Assembly: GCA_008933805.1 (NCBI GenBank)
Contig: WBUH01000006.1
Location: 1-64,000 of the forward strand
Reading direction: 5' to 3'
Length of the DNA stretch: 64,000 bases
Source: Bacteroidota bacterium
GTDB lineage: Bacteria; Bacteroidota; Bacteroidia; UBA8524
This document shows positions 50,860 to 60,825 of this stretch, piece by piece. Both the position numbers and the translations under genes were made by a program. Every line of letters starts with the position of its first letter. Positions within the stretch are counted from its first letter, which is position 1. A model generated the notes under the pieces. That model worked only from the letters and a program-made list of their open reading frames with translations. It was not told the origin of the DNA and did no database searches.

Positions 50860-52347
50860 TTATTGTGCATCCTGTTTGGGCATAATCTTCCATAAAAAAC
50901 CTTTGTTGGTGCGCTCTTGCCAGTGCCCTATATTCATTGGCTGCGGCACAATGGGCGCAACGCAATACTCAAGCGAGGCAATGCTGTTTTTTTGTAGCAC
51001 AACCCCTCCTATTTTATCTGTGTAAAGAAAAAAGGTCCCGTCGACGGCTGTATTCATTTCGTTTTGCTTCACAAAGCAACTATTGCAATACCTGAAAAAG
51101 TTCATTTTTAACCCGCAATCAAACGGGTCTTTCTCAGCAAAAACAATTTTAGTGTTTTTATGAGTGTTATGAACGATGTAAAACGCTTTGAACAACGCCT
51201 CACGCTCACTGGCGGGCTTTATTAGCGAAATAGCCATTAATGCTATATTGAATGCAACAAGCCCTTTAACAGAGTACTTAATCACTGAAGGGCTGAGGTT
51301 AGAAAGTCTTGATTTAATTCCAAGCAATCCCTGCACACACAAGTAGGGCATAAGAGCAACCATAGGAAACATAAACCTGAACTCTTTGTGTGCTACTGCA
51401 CTGTGTGCCACCACAAAGGCAACCAACACCCATGTGTAGGGGCTCTTACGGCTTGTCCAAAGCCCGAAACACATCAGCACCAACAAAAGAAGGCTAAGGG
51501 GTGGTGCAGCTATCTCAATAAACATGGTTATATAGCTATAAAACGGGCTGGTACCGAAGCTTGATGCTTTATCGGCCACTATGTTTTGAAAGAAGTAATT
51601 ATAAGGTGTGCATACCCATTGATTGTATAACCAATAATCGGTTAGTGTGCCTATTGCTGCTGCGATAACCCCGCCCGACACTAGTAACGAAAAGGACGCA
51701 GGGGTAAATTTTTTATACCGAAAAGCCCATGCTACAAACCCTACAATGGCAAACGCCATTTGAAAGCGGAAATAAAACGACAACCCCATAAGCAAGCCGC
51801 CCAACAACCAAGAAAGGTTTACTTTGAGGATTTTCGGAGGATATAAAACCACATAAAGCCCCGCAAAAAACAATAAACCGCCCCAACTTTCGCTAGAATA
51901 ACGAACGTGTAAATAGGGCAAAAACCATAAGCAGGCACTAAACAGCAACAATGCTTTTTGCATAACTGTGTCTTTGTGTTCCTGCTTCCATTTGTTGTAA
52001 AAAGCCCACGTTAATACCCACCACAGTAAACCTGTTAACTGGCGCAAAATTGCCGTAAGCATAAACGGTGAATACGCATCAGCGGCAATCATGGTTTTGC
52101 CTACAATCCATCCCAGCATAATTTGCAACCCGGGTCGTATCTTATCCGTAAACTCCCAAGCAAGGTCGTTTGGCCCATAAAAGCCCAGTTTCCAACCCAA
52201 CGGCTCTAATAACTGGAAATGCTCGTCGGCATGGTGAAACCCTGTACTGGTAATAGCTGCAAGTATGTGCGTAAGCAAACTAAACAGCATAAAAGAGTTT
52301 GCATAGCCGTTTTGGGTAAAAAAACCCTTCGGTAATATTGTTTTCAT
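50860..52347 (-). CDS. GT22-type (Alg9/PIG-B-like) mannosyltransferase
   Basis: A 495-residue polytopic membrane protein with about 10 hydrophobic segments. The N-terminus has FHHADEHFQLLEPLGWKLGF (the acidic HxDExFQ loop of GT-C enzymes) and DLAWEFTDKIRPGLQ (the WE..IRP motif), which are the hallmarks of the Alg9/GPI-mannosyltransferase family GT22. Family enzymes transfer a sugar from a polyprenyl-phosphate donor on the outer side of the membrane. In bacteria these proteins act in glycolipid or glycan assembly; substrate unknown. It ends 59 nt upstream of pgk on the same strand. Confidence 0.88.
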   Translation of the reverse strand: MKTILPKGFFTQNGYANSFMLFSLLTHILAAITSTGFHHADEHFQLLEPLGWKLGFYGPNDLAWEFTDKIRPGLQIMLGWIVGKTMIAADAYSPFMLTAILRQLTGLLWWVLTWAFYNKWKQEHKDTVMQKALLLFSACLWFLPYLHVRYSSESWGGLLFFAGLYVVLYPPKILKVNLSWLLGGLLMGLSFYFRFQMAFAIVGFVAWAFRYKKFTPASFSLLVSGGVIAAAIGTLTDYWLYNQWVCTPYNYFFQNIVADKASSFGTSPFYSYITMFIEIAAPPLSLLLLVLMCFGLWTSRKSPYTWVLVAFVVAHSAVAHKEFRFMFPMVALMPYLCVQGLLGIKSRLSNLSPSVIKYSVKGLVAFNIALMAISLIKPASEREALFKAFYIVHNTHKNTKIVFAEKDPFDCGLKMNFFRYCNSCFVKQNEMNTAVDGTFFLYTDKIGGVVLQKNSIASLEYCVAPIVPQPMNIGHWQERTNKGFLWKIMPKQDAQ

Positions 52348-52452
52348 AGTTTGGACTTCAAAACTATTTCACCGCAAGGGATAGCCGTAATTGATTTTTG
52401 CAAGAACCAAAGATTGTTTTTGCAGATTTTGCAATACGTTTAACGGGATACC

Positions 52453-52460
52453 TATATTTG
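52453..52460 (+). promoter_or_regulatory. -7 box (TATATTTG) for the Rieske gene
   Basis: TATATTTG ends 5 nt before the ATG at 52466 and supports that start over an upstream in-frame codon. Confidence 0.5.
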
Positions 52461-52465
52461 AAACA

Positions 52466-52813
52466 ATGGCCGAAAAGTACACTTGGTATAAGATATACGA
52501 TTTTAAAACCCACGGTAACGAGCCGCAGGAACTGTTCTCATTGAGAGCCATTGAGGCCGACGGAAAACGATTGGTACTGGTGCGCAACCAAAAGGGATAT
52601 TATGCCGTGGATGATAAATGCCCGCACGCAGGCTATCCGCTCAGCCATGGCAAGTGCTTGCAAGACGGCACATTAATGTGTATTTACCACCGTTACCGTT
52701 TTGATTTGGAAACCGGTCAAAGTGGCTCGGACTTTGTACAAACTCATCCTGTGCGGGTGGATGATGTGGGTGTATTTATTGGATTAAAAAAGAAAAAATG
52801 GTGGTTGTGGTAA
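52466..52813 (+). CDS. Rieske [2Fe-2S] ferredoxin-type protein
   Basis: A 115-residue single-domain Rieske protein (start MAEKYTWYKIYDFKTHGNEP; the in-frame extension to 52391 is rejected). The cluster ligands are complete: CPHAGYPLSHGKC (CxH) and CIYHRYRFDLETG (CxxH). It probably shuttles electrons to an oxygenase or reductase in the cytoplasm. It is followed by a small membrane protein and a GNAT on the same strand. Confidence 0.93.
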   Translation: MAEKYTWYKIYDFKTHGNEPQELFSLRAIEADGKRLVLVRNQKGYYAVDDKCPHAGYPLSHGKCLQDGTLMCIYHRYRFDLETGQSGSDFVQTHPVRVDDVGVFIGLKKKKWWLW

Positions 52814-52839
52814 TACCTGCCTAACCGCTCATAAAACAA

Positions 52840-53118
52840 ATGCAGGCTGCTGAAACGATAAAATACCGACTGTTGGCCTTGAGTATTGTAGTGGATGTAT
52901 TGGGTATGCTTAGTTACTTAATCCCTGCCCTTGGCGAATGGACAGACATTGCAATGGCCGTGCTTACTGCCTTGGCAATTTTTAAAGGTTACCACAGTTA
53001 CGGATGGGCGGCATTTGGATTTTTGGAAGAGATTTTGCCGTTTACGGATATTATTCCCTCGGCCACACTGGTGTGGATTTATAGATTTGTTATTAGGAAG
53101 CAGACATACAAAGCATAA
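52840..53118 (+). CDS. Small membrane protein
   Basis: A 92-residue protein with two or three hydrophobic helices (YRLLALSIVVDVLGMLSYLI, IAMAVLTALAIFKGYHSYG, IIPSATLVWIYRFVI). No family recognised. It starts 27 nt after the Rieske gene and ends 6 nt before the GNAT gene, so the three probably form one transcript. Confidence 0.75.
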   Translation: MQAAETIKYRLLALSIVVDVLGMLSYLIPALGEWTDIAMAVLTALAIFKGYHSYGWAAFGFLEEILPFTDIIPSATLVWIYRFVIRKQTYKA

Positions 53119-53123
53119 TTGTT

Positions 53124-53405
53124 ATGGAAATTAAACATCATTTTGAAGGCAGCAAAGGCGAATTCTATATAGAAGAAAACGGCCACGTAGTGGCTCAATA
53201 TGCCTATACCATGACCGACGACACTACTATGCTGGCTACCCATACCGGAGTTTCACCGCGCCTGCGGGGACAAGGTATTGCCATGAAGTTGGTAGAGGCT
53301 GCCGTTGAGTACGCCCGCGCTCATAATTATAAAATTGCTCCTTCTTGCTCCTACGTGCGTTGGGCGCACGAAACCCGCCCTGATTTGGCCGACGTGATAC
53401 GTTGA
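53124..53405 (+). CDS. GNAT family N-acetyltransferase (YjdJ type)
   Basis: A 93-residue minimal GNAT. The acetyl-CoA loop VSPRLRGQGIAMKLVEAAVE (R/Q-x-x-G-x-G/A) is near residue 50 and the PSCSYVRWA strand near 73, characteristic of the short YjdJ/GCN5-related family. It would transfer an acetyl group from acetyl-CoA to an amine; substrate unknown. The stop codon abuts the stop of the next convergent gene with no gap. Confidence 0.9.
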   Translation: MEIKHHFEGSKGEFYIEENGHVVAQYAYTMTDDTTMLATHTGVSPRLRGQGIAMKLVEAAVEYARAHNYKIAPSCSYVRWAHETRPDLADVIR

Positions 53406-54690
53406 TTATTCTTTTAGCAGCAACCTGCTTTCAAAAACACCTTCATTATTAATTTTTACAAGGTAGGTACCGCTTTGTAAATAGCTAATATCAATATCTT
53501 GGTTAGGCAAAAACGGTTGATTAGTAATTACACAACGGCCTGTTAAGTCAAATACTTCAACAGTTGCTTTTTCAGCGGCATTTTTAAGTTTTATTTTAAA
53601 TGATCCGTTGGCGGGATTGGGATATAATACTAATCCAATTTCTTCACTTTCGGCAAATTCATTTTCTTGTACAGATAATAGCGGGCTTCCGCCTTGATTA
53701 GTGCTTCTGTATAAAAGAGAGCCTGTTAAAAACATCAAATCAGGTGTTATAATTTTTATAGCATTAAGAGAAGAAGGGGGTGGTCCTGGCAGTTCTTGAC
53801 TAAAAAATGTTCTACCACCGTCCACCGTTTTAAAAGGTTTTAACCGATCTTTTATTGTTATCCAACCAATTTTATTGGTTACAAAAGCTAAGCTTGTAAT
53901 AGACGCAACAGGTTGTCCATCATTTAAGCAAAACCATTTTTCCCAAGTTTGACCCCGATTAGTAGTTCTATACACGCAACTATTGTTGCTGCCAATAAAC
54001 CCTGTATCCTTTGATACAAAAAACAATGTTAATGGCTGCATATCCTGAATAGGAGCGCCCACAGAATCCCACGTTTTACCGCCATCAGTAGTAGAAAATA
54101 GTTTAGTGTTGTTATATATTGTTTCCCACCCGATAAAATAACCGTTCAAACTATCTATAAACTGAAAGGCATAATGTGCTCCAACAAAAAAATTATCTTG
54201 GCGTTGCCAGTTTTTACCCTCATCAATCGTTTTAAACAAATTGTTCGATAGCATAAAGCCACTGTCTTCAGTAAAGAAATGAGCTTCAGGTCTCCTGTAA
54301 GGAAGTTGAACATGCTGCGTACGATTTGCACCAATATCGAAAATGGTATCAACATCCAATGTTGAAGTATCAAGACGGCAAATGTGTGATGGAGCAAAAA
54401 GTAAAAGGGAGCCTTCTTTGTGATACTTTAACTGTTTAGGAGAGGTACTAAATTGTAAGTTAAAAAAACAACCGTTTAAGTCTCCAGTTTTGTCCGGCGT
54501 TGTAGGTAACAAACAGTTTTGGGTCGCCTTCAATATTCTCCATCAAAAAGCCCACGCCATTACCTTTTGAGAAAGTCACTAGCCCTGTATTGACAATCTG
54601 AGAAAACTGATCAACTGATTTACTTTCTTTCCATTGACAAAAGGTGAAGAAAGGAAAAAACAAAGAACATAAAACGAATACTGTTTTCAT
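53406..54690 (-). pseudogene. T9SS BNR-repeat protein, frameshifted at an A7 tract
   Basis: Two minus-strand frames join if one base of the A7 run at 54462-54468 is dropped. The upstream part (ATG at 54690) has signal peptide MKTVFVLCSLFFPFFTFC, then VTYNAGQNWRLKRLFF. The downstream part continues NLQFSTSPKQLKYHKEG, with Ycf48/BNR-like units (LFSTTDGGKTWDSVG, YRTTNRGQTWEKW, FKTVDGGRTFF), and ends in a T9SS domain (IGLVLYPNPANGSFKIKLKN, FDLTGRCVIT, LQSGTYLVKINN). The joined protein would be about 428 residues. Either a sequencing or assembly indel, a real disruption, or phase variation at the homopolymer. Confidence 0.85.
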
Positions 54691-54817
54691 TTTTTACTCT
54701 TGAGGCTAATTTAAACATATTATACGTCGTAGAGGCTCAAAAGGTTGCAATCCTTGCAGTCTTTAACACTATGGATATATTACGTATGTATATCATACTA
54801 ACAAAATTTCAAACCCT

Positions 54818-54825
54818 TACCTTTG
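54818..54825 (+). promoter_or_regulatory. -7 box (TACCTTTG) for the cytochrome c peroxidase gene
   Basis: TACCTTTG ends 10 nt before the ATG at 54836. Confidence 0.5.
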
Positions 54826-54835
54826 CGGGGTACTT

Positions 54836-55783
54836 ATGCCAAAAAAAGCCGTTATAGCCGCGCTAACTGCTTCAGTTATTTTATTTGCCGCCTTTTTACC
54901 GCAGGCTGAACCAACAGTTCCGCAAACGCCTGAGCAATTGGGCGAAATGCTGTTTAACGATAAAATACTTTCGGGCGATTATACCCTGAGCTGTGCAAGT
55001 TGTCATATTCCCCAGTTTGCCTTTGCCGATACCGTAAAATTTAGCAAAGGAGTTGGCGGTAAACTCACCGGACGCAATACACCAACGGTAATGAATGTAC
55101 TATCACGGGAATCGTTTTTTTGGGACGGCAGGGTGGCAACGCTGGAAGAACAAGCTTTGCACCCCATCAGCAATCCCGATGAAATGAACCTGCCGATTGA
55201 AGAAGCTGTGAAGCGGCTGAGCAACGACGAGAATTACCGCAATTATTTTACGACGATATACGGCCAGCTGCCAGACAAAACCACTTTGGGAAAGGCCATT
55301 GCAGCTTTTGAAAAAACACTGGAAACTGCTTCGACCCGTTTTGACCGCTACATGAACGATGAAGTAATGTTTACCGAAAGCGAAAAACGCGGGCAAACGC
55401 TGTTTAACAACAAAGCCAAATGTTTTGATTGCCACTTCTCGCCTGATTTTACGGGCGATGAGTTTAGAAACATCGGCTTGTTTGATGGTAAACAACTAAA
55501 CGATTCGGGCAGGTATAAAATCACCCAAAACCCTAAAGATTTAGGTAAGTTTAAGGTGCCCGGCTTGCGTAATGTGGCAATTACAGCCCCCTATATGCAC
55601 AACGGGATGTTTGCAACCCTTCGCGAGGTGATTGATTATTACGACAATCCCGCTGCAACAGTGAAGTATGCCCAAAACCGCGATGAGCTGTTAAGTAAGC
55701 CTTTAAACCTTACCGAAGAAGAGAAAAAGGATTTGGAAGCATTTTTGCTTACCCTTACCGACGATAATTTTGTAAAAAAGTAA
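54836..55783 (+). CDS. Di-heme cytochrome c peroxidase (MauG/CcpA family)
   Basis: A 315-residue protein with a signal peptide or N-terminal anchor (MPKKAVIAALTASVILFAAF). Two c-type heme sites are visible: CASCHIPQFAFAD near residue 53 and CFDCHFSPDFTG near 200, with the typical GRNTPTVMNV and AITAPYMHNGMFATLREV blocks (a Met/His ligand region). It reduces hydrogen peroxide in the periplasm using cytochrome electrons, or acts like MauG in oxidising a partner protein. Confidence 0.93.
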   Translation: MPKKAVIAALTASVILFAAFLPQAEPTVPQTPEQLGEMLFNDKILSGDYTLSCASCHIPQFAFADTVKFSKGVGGKLTGRNTPTVMNVLSRESFFWDGRVATLEEQALHPISNPDEMNLPIEEAVKRLSNDENYRNYFTTIYGQLPDKTTLGKAIAAFEKTLETASTRFDRYMNDEVMFTESEKRGQTLFNNKAKCFDCHFSPDFTGDEFRNIGLFDGKQLNDSGRYKITQNPKDLGKFKVPGLRNVAITAPYMHNGMFATLREVIDYYDNPAATVKYAQNRDELLSKPLNLTEEEKKDLEAFLLTLTDDNFVKK

Positions 55784-55843
55784 GCTTACATAACAAAACA
55801 TACTGATGGTATAAGTGTTGTAACTTACTGTAAACGATTGCAT

Positions 55844-55851
55844 TATTTTTG
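55844..55851 (+). promoter_or_regulatory. -7 box (TATTTTTG) for the RluA-type gene
   Basis: TATTTTTG fits TAnnTTTG; a TTG at 55818-55820 lies 23 nt upstream as a possible -33 element. The ATG at 55893 is 41 nt downstream. Confidence 0.45.
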
Positions 55852-55892
55852 CAGCACCCTGTGCTTAGTTTAATGGATTTTTGAACACACGA

Positions 55893-56954
55893 ATGATAGA
55901 GGAAGAAGATTTTAATTTAGAAGGTTTTATTGAAGACCAGCAAGACAGCGAGCTGTACGAACACCACCGCATAGTGGTTGACCCCGGACAATCGCTATTG
56001 CGAATTGACAAGTTTTTGATGCATCGGTTGCAGAATGTAAGTCGTAACAAAATACAATTGGCGGCAATTGCCAACAGTATTTTGGTGAACGACGACCCTG
56101 TGAAATCAAACTACAGGGTGAAGCCCTTGGATGTAATTACCGTTGTGCTGCCCACTCCGCCGAGGGATACGGCCATTTACCCTGAAAACATCCCCTTAAC
56201 CGTTGTTTACGAGGACGATGATTTGATTATCATCAATAAAAAACCCGGCATGGTGGTGCACCCCGGCTTTAATAACTACACGGGTACGTTGGTAAATGCT
56301 TTGGCCTGGCATTTTGAGGGGCAGAACATCGACCGTAAAGAACCTACCCCCTGTTTGGTGCACCGCATTGATAAAAACACCAGCGGGCTTATGGTGGTGG
56401 CTAAAAATGAAACCGCAATGGCCGGCCTTGCCCAGCAGTTTTTCGACCACAGTATAGAACGCACTTACAATGCCCTTGTGTGGGGTGATTTTGAAGAAGA
56501 CAGCGGCACCATACGCGGCAACTTGGCTCGTCACCCCAAAAACCGTTTAGAAATGACGGTGTTTGAAGACGGCAGCCACGGTAAAGAAGCCGTTACCCAC
56601 TACCGCGTTTTAGAGCGTTTTCACTACGTTACCCTTGTTGAGTGTAAGCTTGAAACAGGCCGCACCCACCAAATACGTGCCCACATGCGCTACATAGGTC
56701 ACCCCATTTTTAACGACGATACCTACGGAGGCGATAAAATTATAAAAGGCACTACGTTTAGCAAATACAAACAGTTTATTGATAACTGCTTTGAGCTGAT
56801 ACCCCGCCAAGCACTGCACGCAAAAACACTGGGTTTTATACACCCCGGCACCCAAGAAAAAGTGTTTTTCGACAGCAACCTGCCCGAAGATTTTATGAAT
56901 GTACTTGATAAATGGCGCAGGTACATTGCCCACAAAAAAGACTTTGAAGAATAG
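55893..56954 (+). CDS. RluA family rRNA pseudouridine synthase (RluD-like)
   Basis: A 353-residue protein from the ATG at 55893 (MIEEEDFNLEGFIEDQQDSE); an upstream TTG is unlikely. It has an N-terminal S4 RNA-binding domain (SLLRIDKFLMHRLQNVSRNK) and a pseudouridine synthase domain with PCLVHRIDKNTSGLMVVAKN near residue 153 (the HRLDxxTSG-type motif with the catalytic Asp), then ETGRTHQIRAHMRYIGHPI near 255. Family enzymes modify 23S rRNA uridines; which position cannot be told. Confidence 0.92.
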   Translation: MIEEEDFNLEGFIEDQQDSELYEHHRIVVDPGQSLLRIDKFLMHRLQNVSRNKIQLAAIANSILVNDDPVKSNYRVKPLDVITVVLPTPPRDTAIYPENIPLTVVYEDDDLIIINKKPGMVVHPGFNNYTGTLVNALAWHFEGQNIDRKEPTPCLVHRIDKNTSGLMVVAKNETAMAGLAQQFFDHSIERTYNALVWGDFEEDSGTIRGNLARHPKNRLEMTVFEDGSHGKEAVTHYRVLERFHYVTLVECKLETGRTHQIRAHMRYIGHPIFNDDTYGGDKIIKGTTFSKYKQFIDNCFELIPRQALHAKTLGFIHPGTQEKVFFDSNLPEDFMNVLDKWRRYIAHKKDFEE

Positions 56955-56999
56955 GCCGTCTTCAGCTGGACAACTTTAGTCTTTAATAACTTCCCGCAA

Positions 57000-57550
57000 G
57001 GCTTCCCGCCTCGTTAAGGAGGGTCTGATGGAGCTATGCCAGCACCCCGTCATTCCCAACTTGATTGGGAATCCCTTGTTTCGACCACTCACAAACCATC
57101 GGGAATAAATCCCGATGCTTTTGATAGAAGGTTGGGCACTCTATCCATAGCGGCAGGTCTGCGTACCTGTCGCCGAGCACTTCGACCACCCCTAACCCCT
57201 CCTTGCCGTACGCGCATACTTCGACAGGCTCAGTATTGATGCCTTGCAAAGGAGGGGAACAACCACACAGGCTCACCTGCCCAATAGCAGTAGCAGTTGC
57301 TAAAAACTGATTCGGCGCTCAATGGGTAGCGCGTGGTTCCCTCCTAGCTAAGGAGGGACTGAAGGAGCTATGCCAGCACCCCGTCATTCCCAACTTGATT
57401 GGGAGTCCCTTGTTTCGACCACTCACAAACCATCGGGAATAAATCCCGATGCTATTGATAGAAGGTTGGGCTCTCTATCCATAGCGGCAGGTCTATGCAC
57501 CTGCCGACCAAAGCCCCCCTTCCGTCATTCCTGCGCAGGCAGGAATCTCA
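57000..57550. repeat. Dispersed repeat cluster, inverted relative to the 48.4-49.5 kb array
   Basis: Two units begin near GGAGCTATGCCAGCACCCCG at 57030 and 57364 (spacing 334 bp); the second is truncated near 57545. They contain the reverse complement of the 288-bp repeat: CCCGATGCTTTTGATAGAAG, CTATCCATAGCGGCAGGTCT and CCCCTAACCCCTCCTTGCC. They also carry the CATTCCCAACTTGATTGGGA hairpin found at 34276. Short frames such as MPAPRHSQLDWESLV arise from the repeats and are not called as genes. Confidence 0.85.
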
Positions 57551-57584
57551 CCCCCCTTTATTTCTCAAACCCCCTCCAACGCCA

Positions 57585-59738
57585 TCACTTTTCTCCGTCA
57601 GTATCCCGTTTAAATATTTTAGTAATTGATTTTGCCCCTTGGGTAATTTGGTTCATACCCTTCTCAATCAGTGCACCGTCGTAATCCGTAGAAAATTCGC
57701 TAAATTCCTCGTGGGCGTTTACTTCAGGATGTACCAGCACAAAACTGTAGTCTGTAAAATGTTTGGCCATTTTTTGCGGAATACTGTTTTGCTGGCTTTG
57801 GAACGATACGCCCCCTTTACGCGGCAAAATCACCATCATCAAATCATTAGGTTCAATATCCCGCGATAAGATTAAGAAATCATCCCAATCACTAAACTCT
57901 TTATACTCAACGGCCGCAGTAAACTTATTTTTAGCAATGTATTGCTGCATCGCATCGCGGGTATTGGGTGTGGCGTACAACGTGCAGCTTAAACTAAGCC
58001 TTTCGGCCAACAGTAAAACACTGCCGGGCCATTTATCAAACCCGTATTCCTTCTCCACATACGGGGGGCATATCAGTACAATTTTACGGTGAATATTAAG
58101 CGGCAAAGGCAAGTTGCATACAAAAACGGTTTGGTGCGTTTGCTCCACAATGTTTTGCATGGTTTTGCCAAACAAAATATCCGTCCAGTTTTTGCGCTGC
58201 GAAAAGCCTACTACCACCTCGGTAGCAAACATTTCTTTCGATACCCGCTTAATACCGCTGGGCACATTTTGGTCGATAGTGGTAATCACCTCTGCCTTTT
58301 GGTCGGCTGCCGCAGCGTGGGTCAGTGCTTTTTCAAGCATTTTTTGCGCCTCAATCAGCTTGGTTTGTGAAGAAGCATCGTCTTCCACAACGGATAAACA
58401 CATCACGGGGAAATGGTTCTTCGGTTTCTTAATCGTAATGGCAAAATCCACCAGTTTCTCCATCAACGCCGGATTAGATATCGGCACCAGTATTTTTTGT
58501 TCGTTACCGTTCACCTTATCCACGTCAAGGGTGTCCTCGGCCAAGGCAACCTTCTTCGCAGCATTTTCGGTAACAAACGAAGCCACAAGGCAGGTAAACA
58601 AAATCAGTATAATGGTACCGTTCAGTATATTTTCGTCAATAATATTCATGCGGTAACCCACCAAAATCACCGCTAATGTGGCGGCAGCGTGCGCACTGCT
58701 CAGACCGAAAATAAGGTTACGAAACGATGGCGGGTATTTCAAAATCAACGCAGTAGTCCAAGCCGCCAACCATTTTCCGCCCAAGGCCACCCCTGTAAGC
58801 GTAAACGCCACAATAAGTGCCTGCGGACCGTTGGTAAGCACGCTCACGTCTATCAACATCCCCACACTTATCAAAAAGAAAGGGATAAATAGTGAGTTGC
58901 CCACAAACTCGATACGGTTCATGAGTGAGGAGGTGTGCGGGATAAGTTTATTTAGCGACAGTCCGGCGGCAAACGCCCCGATAATGGGTTCAAGTCCGGC
59001 CAGCTCGGCCATAAATGCGCAAAAGAACACTACCGAGAGTACAAAAATGAAATGCGAGTTTTTTTCGCCTTCAAGTTTCCTGAAAAACCATGCTGAAAAG
59101 CGGGGGATAACAACCACTACCACAAATAAAAACACAGCAATAGATATACCCAGCCGCGCCCAAAACTCATTGGTAAGCACCCCTTGTGCTGAGGCTGAAA
59201 TAACGGCCAATATTATCAGTACGGCGGTATCGGTTAGTATGGTGCCGCCCACAGTTATAGCAACTGCTTGGTTTTTTTGTATGCCCATACGGCTTACAAT
59301 GGGGTAGGCCACCAGTGTATGTGTAGCAAACATACTGGCAGTAAGCAAACTGGTATTAAAACTATAGCCCAGCAAATACATACAAACGGGCAAGCCAATG
59401 GCCAAAGGCAGCATAAACGTTAAGAAACCAAAAACAAAACTCTTGTATTTGTTTTTGGCAAACTCTTTCAAATCCAGCTCTAGGCCGGCAATAAACATAA
59501 TATACAGCAAGCCGATGGTTGAGAAAAGATTAACGGCGGAGTCTTTTTCGATAAGAAAAAACCCGTGCGGCCCTATGGCAACTCCGGCAATAATCAACCC
59601 GATAATGCTGGGTATTTTAAACCTTCGCAGAATAATGGGCGATAATAAAATGATAAATAATATAACAGAAAATATCAGCACCGAGTTGTGAAACGGTGTC
59701 TGAAATTCATGCGACAGTTTATTTAGGAATTCATTCAT
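57585..59738 (-). CDS. CPA2-family Na+(K+)/H+ antiporter with universal-stress-like C-terminus
   Basis: A 717-residue inner-membrane protein. Residues about 1-390 hold 12-13 helices of the Kef/NapA fold (IPSIIGLIIAGVAIGPHGFF, LLYIMFIAGLELDLKEFAKN, AITVGGTILTDTAVLIILAV, AELAGLEPIIGAFAAGLSLN), with TDTA and the helix-breaking Asp pairs usual for cation/proton antiporters. Residues about 400-717 are cytoplasmic with two universal-stress-protein-like units (KILVPISNPALMEKLVDFAI, EVVVGFSQRKNWTDILFGKT). pH or ion homeostasis is the likely role. No separate TrkA domain is seen. Confidence 0.9.
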   Translation of the reverse strand: MNEFLNKLSHEFQTPFHNSVLIFSVILFIILLSPIILRRFKIPSIIGLIIAGVAIGPHGFFLIEKDSAVNLFSTIGLLYIMFIAGLELDLKEFAKNKYKSFVFGFLTFMLPLAIGLPVCMYLLGYSFNTSLLTASMFATHTLVAYPIVSRMGIQKNQAVAITVGGTILTDTAVLIILAVISASAQGVLTNEFWARLGISIAVFLFVVVVVIPRFSAWFFRKLEGEKNSHFIFVLSVVFFCAFMAELAGLEPIIGAFAAGLSLNKLIPHTSSLMNRIEFVGNSLFIPFFLISVGMLIDVSVLTNGPQALIVAFTLTGVALGGKWLAAWTTALILKYPPSFRNLIFGLSSAHAAATLAVILVGYRMNIIDENILNGTIILILFTCLVASFVTENAAKKVALAEDTLDVDKVNGNEQKILVPISNPALMEKLVDFAITIKKPKNHFPVMCLSVVEDDASSQTKLIEAQKMLEKALTHAAAADQKAEVITTIDQNVPSGIKRVSKEMFATEVVVGFSQRKNWTDILFGKTMQNIVEQTHQTVFVCNLPLPLNIHRKIVLICPPYVEKEYGFDKWPGSVLLLAERLSLSCTLYATPNTRDAMQQYIAKNKFTAAVEYKEFSDWDDFLILSRDIEPNDLMMVILPRKGGVSFQSQQNSIPQKMAKHFTDYSFVLVHPEVNAHEEFSEFSTDYDGALIEKGMNQITQGAKSITKIFKRDTDGEK

Positions 59739-59866
59739 AGGCAGCTACCTCAATATAGCAATAATTGGGCAAAAAACCGTGCTTTTTGTATTAAGGTGTG
59801 CAGATTGACAGCATATTATGCTTTCAGCCCCTTGTTTTATAGCCCGTTACGGCAACTGAAATTCTT

Positions 59867-60799
59867 TTAATAAAAAGGCTGCGGTGGGCTTGATAACCCT
59901 TTCTTGCCAACCCGTTCTCCTCTTGGATTGAATTTGTAGCGTATCCCCAAATCCAAACCTTGGTAGCTGTTTGCCAAAGAATACCCGTTTGCAAAAAAGG
60001 TAGTTTGGCGGCAATAAATGTACTCTACAAACAAATTAATTCGGGGTGAAGCATTAATTTTTAAGCCCATAGGGAAATACCACCCAAAATTGAACGTGGG
60101 TTTATAAAAATCAGCATGCTCTTTATAATAAACCGAATCTGAGCCGAACTGTCCTATAAACCTTGTTTGTAAAGTGGATGACTTACTATTAAAATTAGTA
60201 CTGATAATCTTTCCTCCGTACAGACCAGCTCCAGCGTAAAATGAAAAAAAACTGAACAACGCCGGTGTTTGTAGTGTATACAGCAAATCTAAACCCACAA
60301 AGCTGTTTTGCAATTCATACCAAGTTATGTACATGGACTTAGCCATACCTGAATTAAAAGTACTATCACCGGTAATACAGTAGTCATTGTTATAGCTTCC
60401 TGCACGAGCTCCTGCCGAAAACTCACTGTGTCGGGGTATAAAACCCGCCGTTGTATCAGCTGTTTTAAAAGTAAACCTAAGTACAAAATCGTTTTTTTGG
60501 TCATCGATTGGCAAAAGGTAATAGGGTTTAAAACCACTGACGTGCTTATTATCAGCAGCAAACTTTTCTTTGGCGTACGTTGTTGAAGCGGTGTTTTCAA
60601 ACACCTTCCAATAATTTGTTTTATCCAACGTATAACTCTCACCAAAAGAGACACCAATCCCCGCAAGTTTCATTTGCCGGAACCATTTTTTGGGCGTTGG
60701 CACTGTATCGGTTACCTGCCCCTGAACAAATACAGGGATTAATAACAATACATTCCAAAAAACCCTAAAACAGTCACTTTTTTTCATACAATCCGGCAT
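59867..60799 (-). CDS. Outer-membrane-type protein, tandem paralog 2
   Basis: A 310-residue protein. N-terminus MPDCMKKSDCFRVFWNVLLL then IPVFVQGQ, a signal peptide (start could be the first or second Met). The body is beta-barrel-like (LDLLYTLQTPALFSFFSFYA; PTFNFGWYFPMGLKI; RINLFVEYIYCRQTTFFANG) and ends GIRYKFNPRGERVGKK, then a short tail. It shares nearly identical first about 40 and last about 30 residues with the next gene, while the middle is diverged. Function unknown; outer membrane location inferred. Confidence 0.75.
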   Translation of the reverse strand: MPDCMKKSDCFRVFWNVLLLIPVFVQGQVTDTVPTPKKWFRQMKLAGIGVSFGESYTLDKTNYWKVFENTASTTYAKEKFAADNKHVSGFKPYYLLPIDDQKNDFVLRFTFKTADTTAGFIPRHSEFSAGARAGSYNNDYCITGDSTFNSGMAKSMYITWYELQNSFVGLDLLYTLQTPALFSFFSFYAGAGLYGGKIISTNFNSKSSTLQTRFIGQFGSDSVYYKEHADFYKPTFNFGWYFPMGLKINASPRINLFVEYIYCRQTTFFANGYSLANSYQGLDLGIRYKFNPRGERVGKKGLSSPPQPFY

Positions 60800-60825
60800 A
60801 GATACTTGCTTACTTTCAAAATAAA

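Noticed and set aside
57036-57684. Two frames starting MPAPRHSQLDWESLV
   Set aside because: They are produced by the dispersed repeat and lack coding character beyond it.
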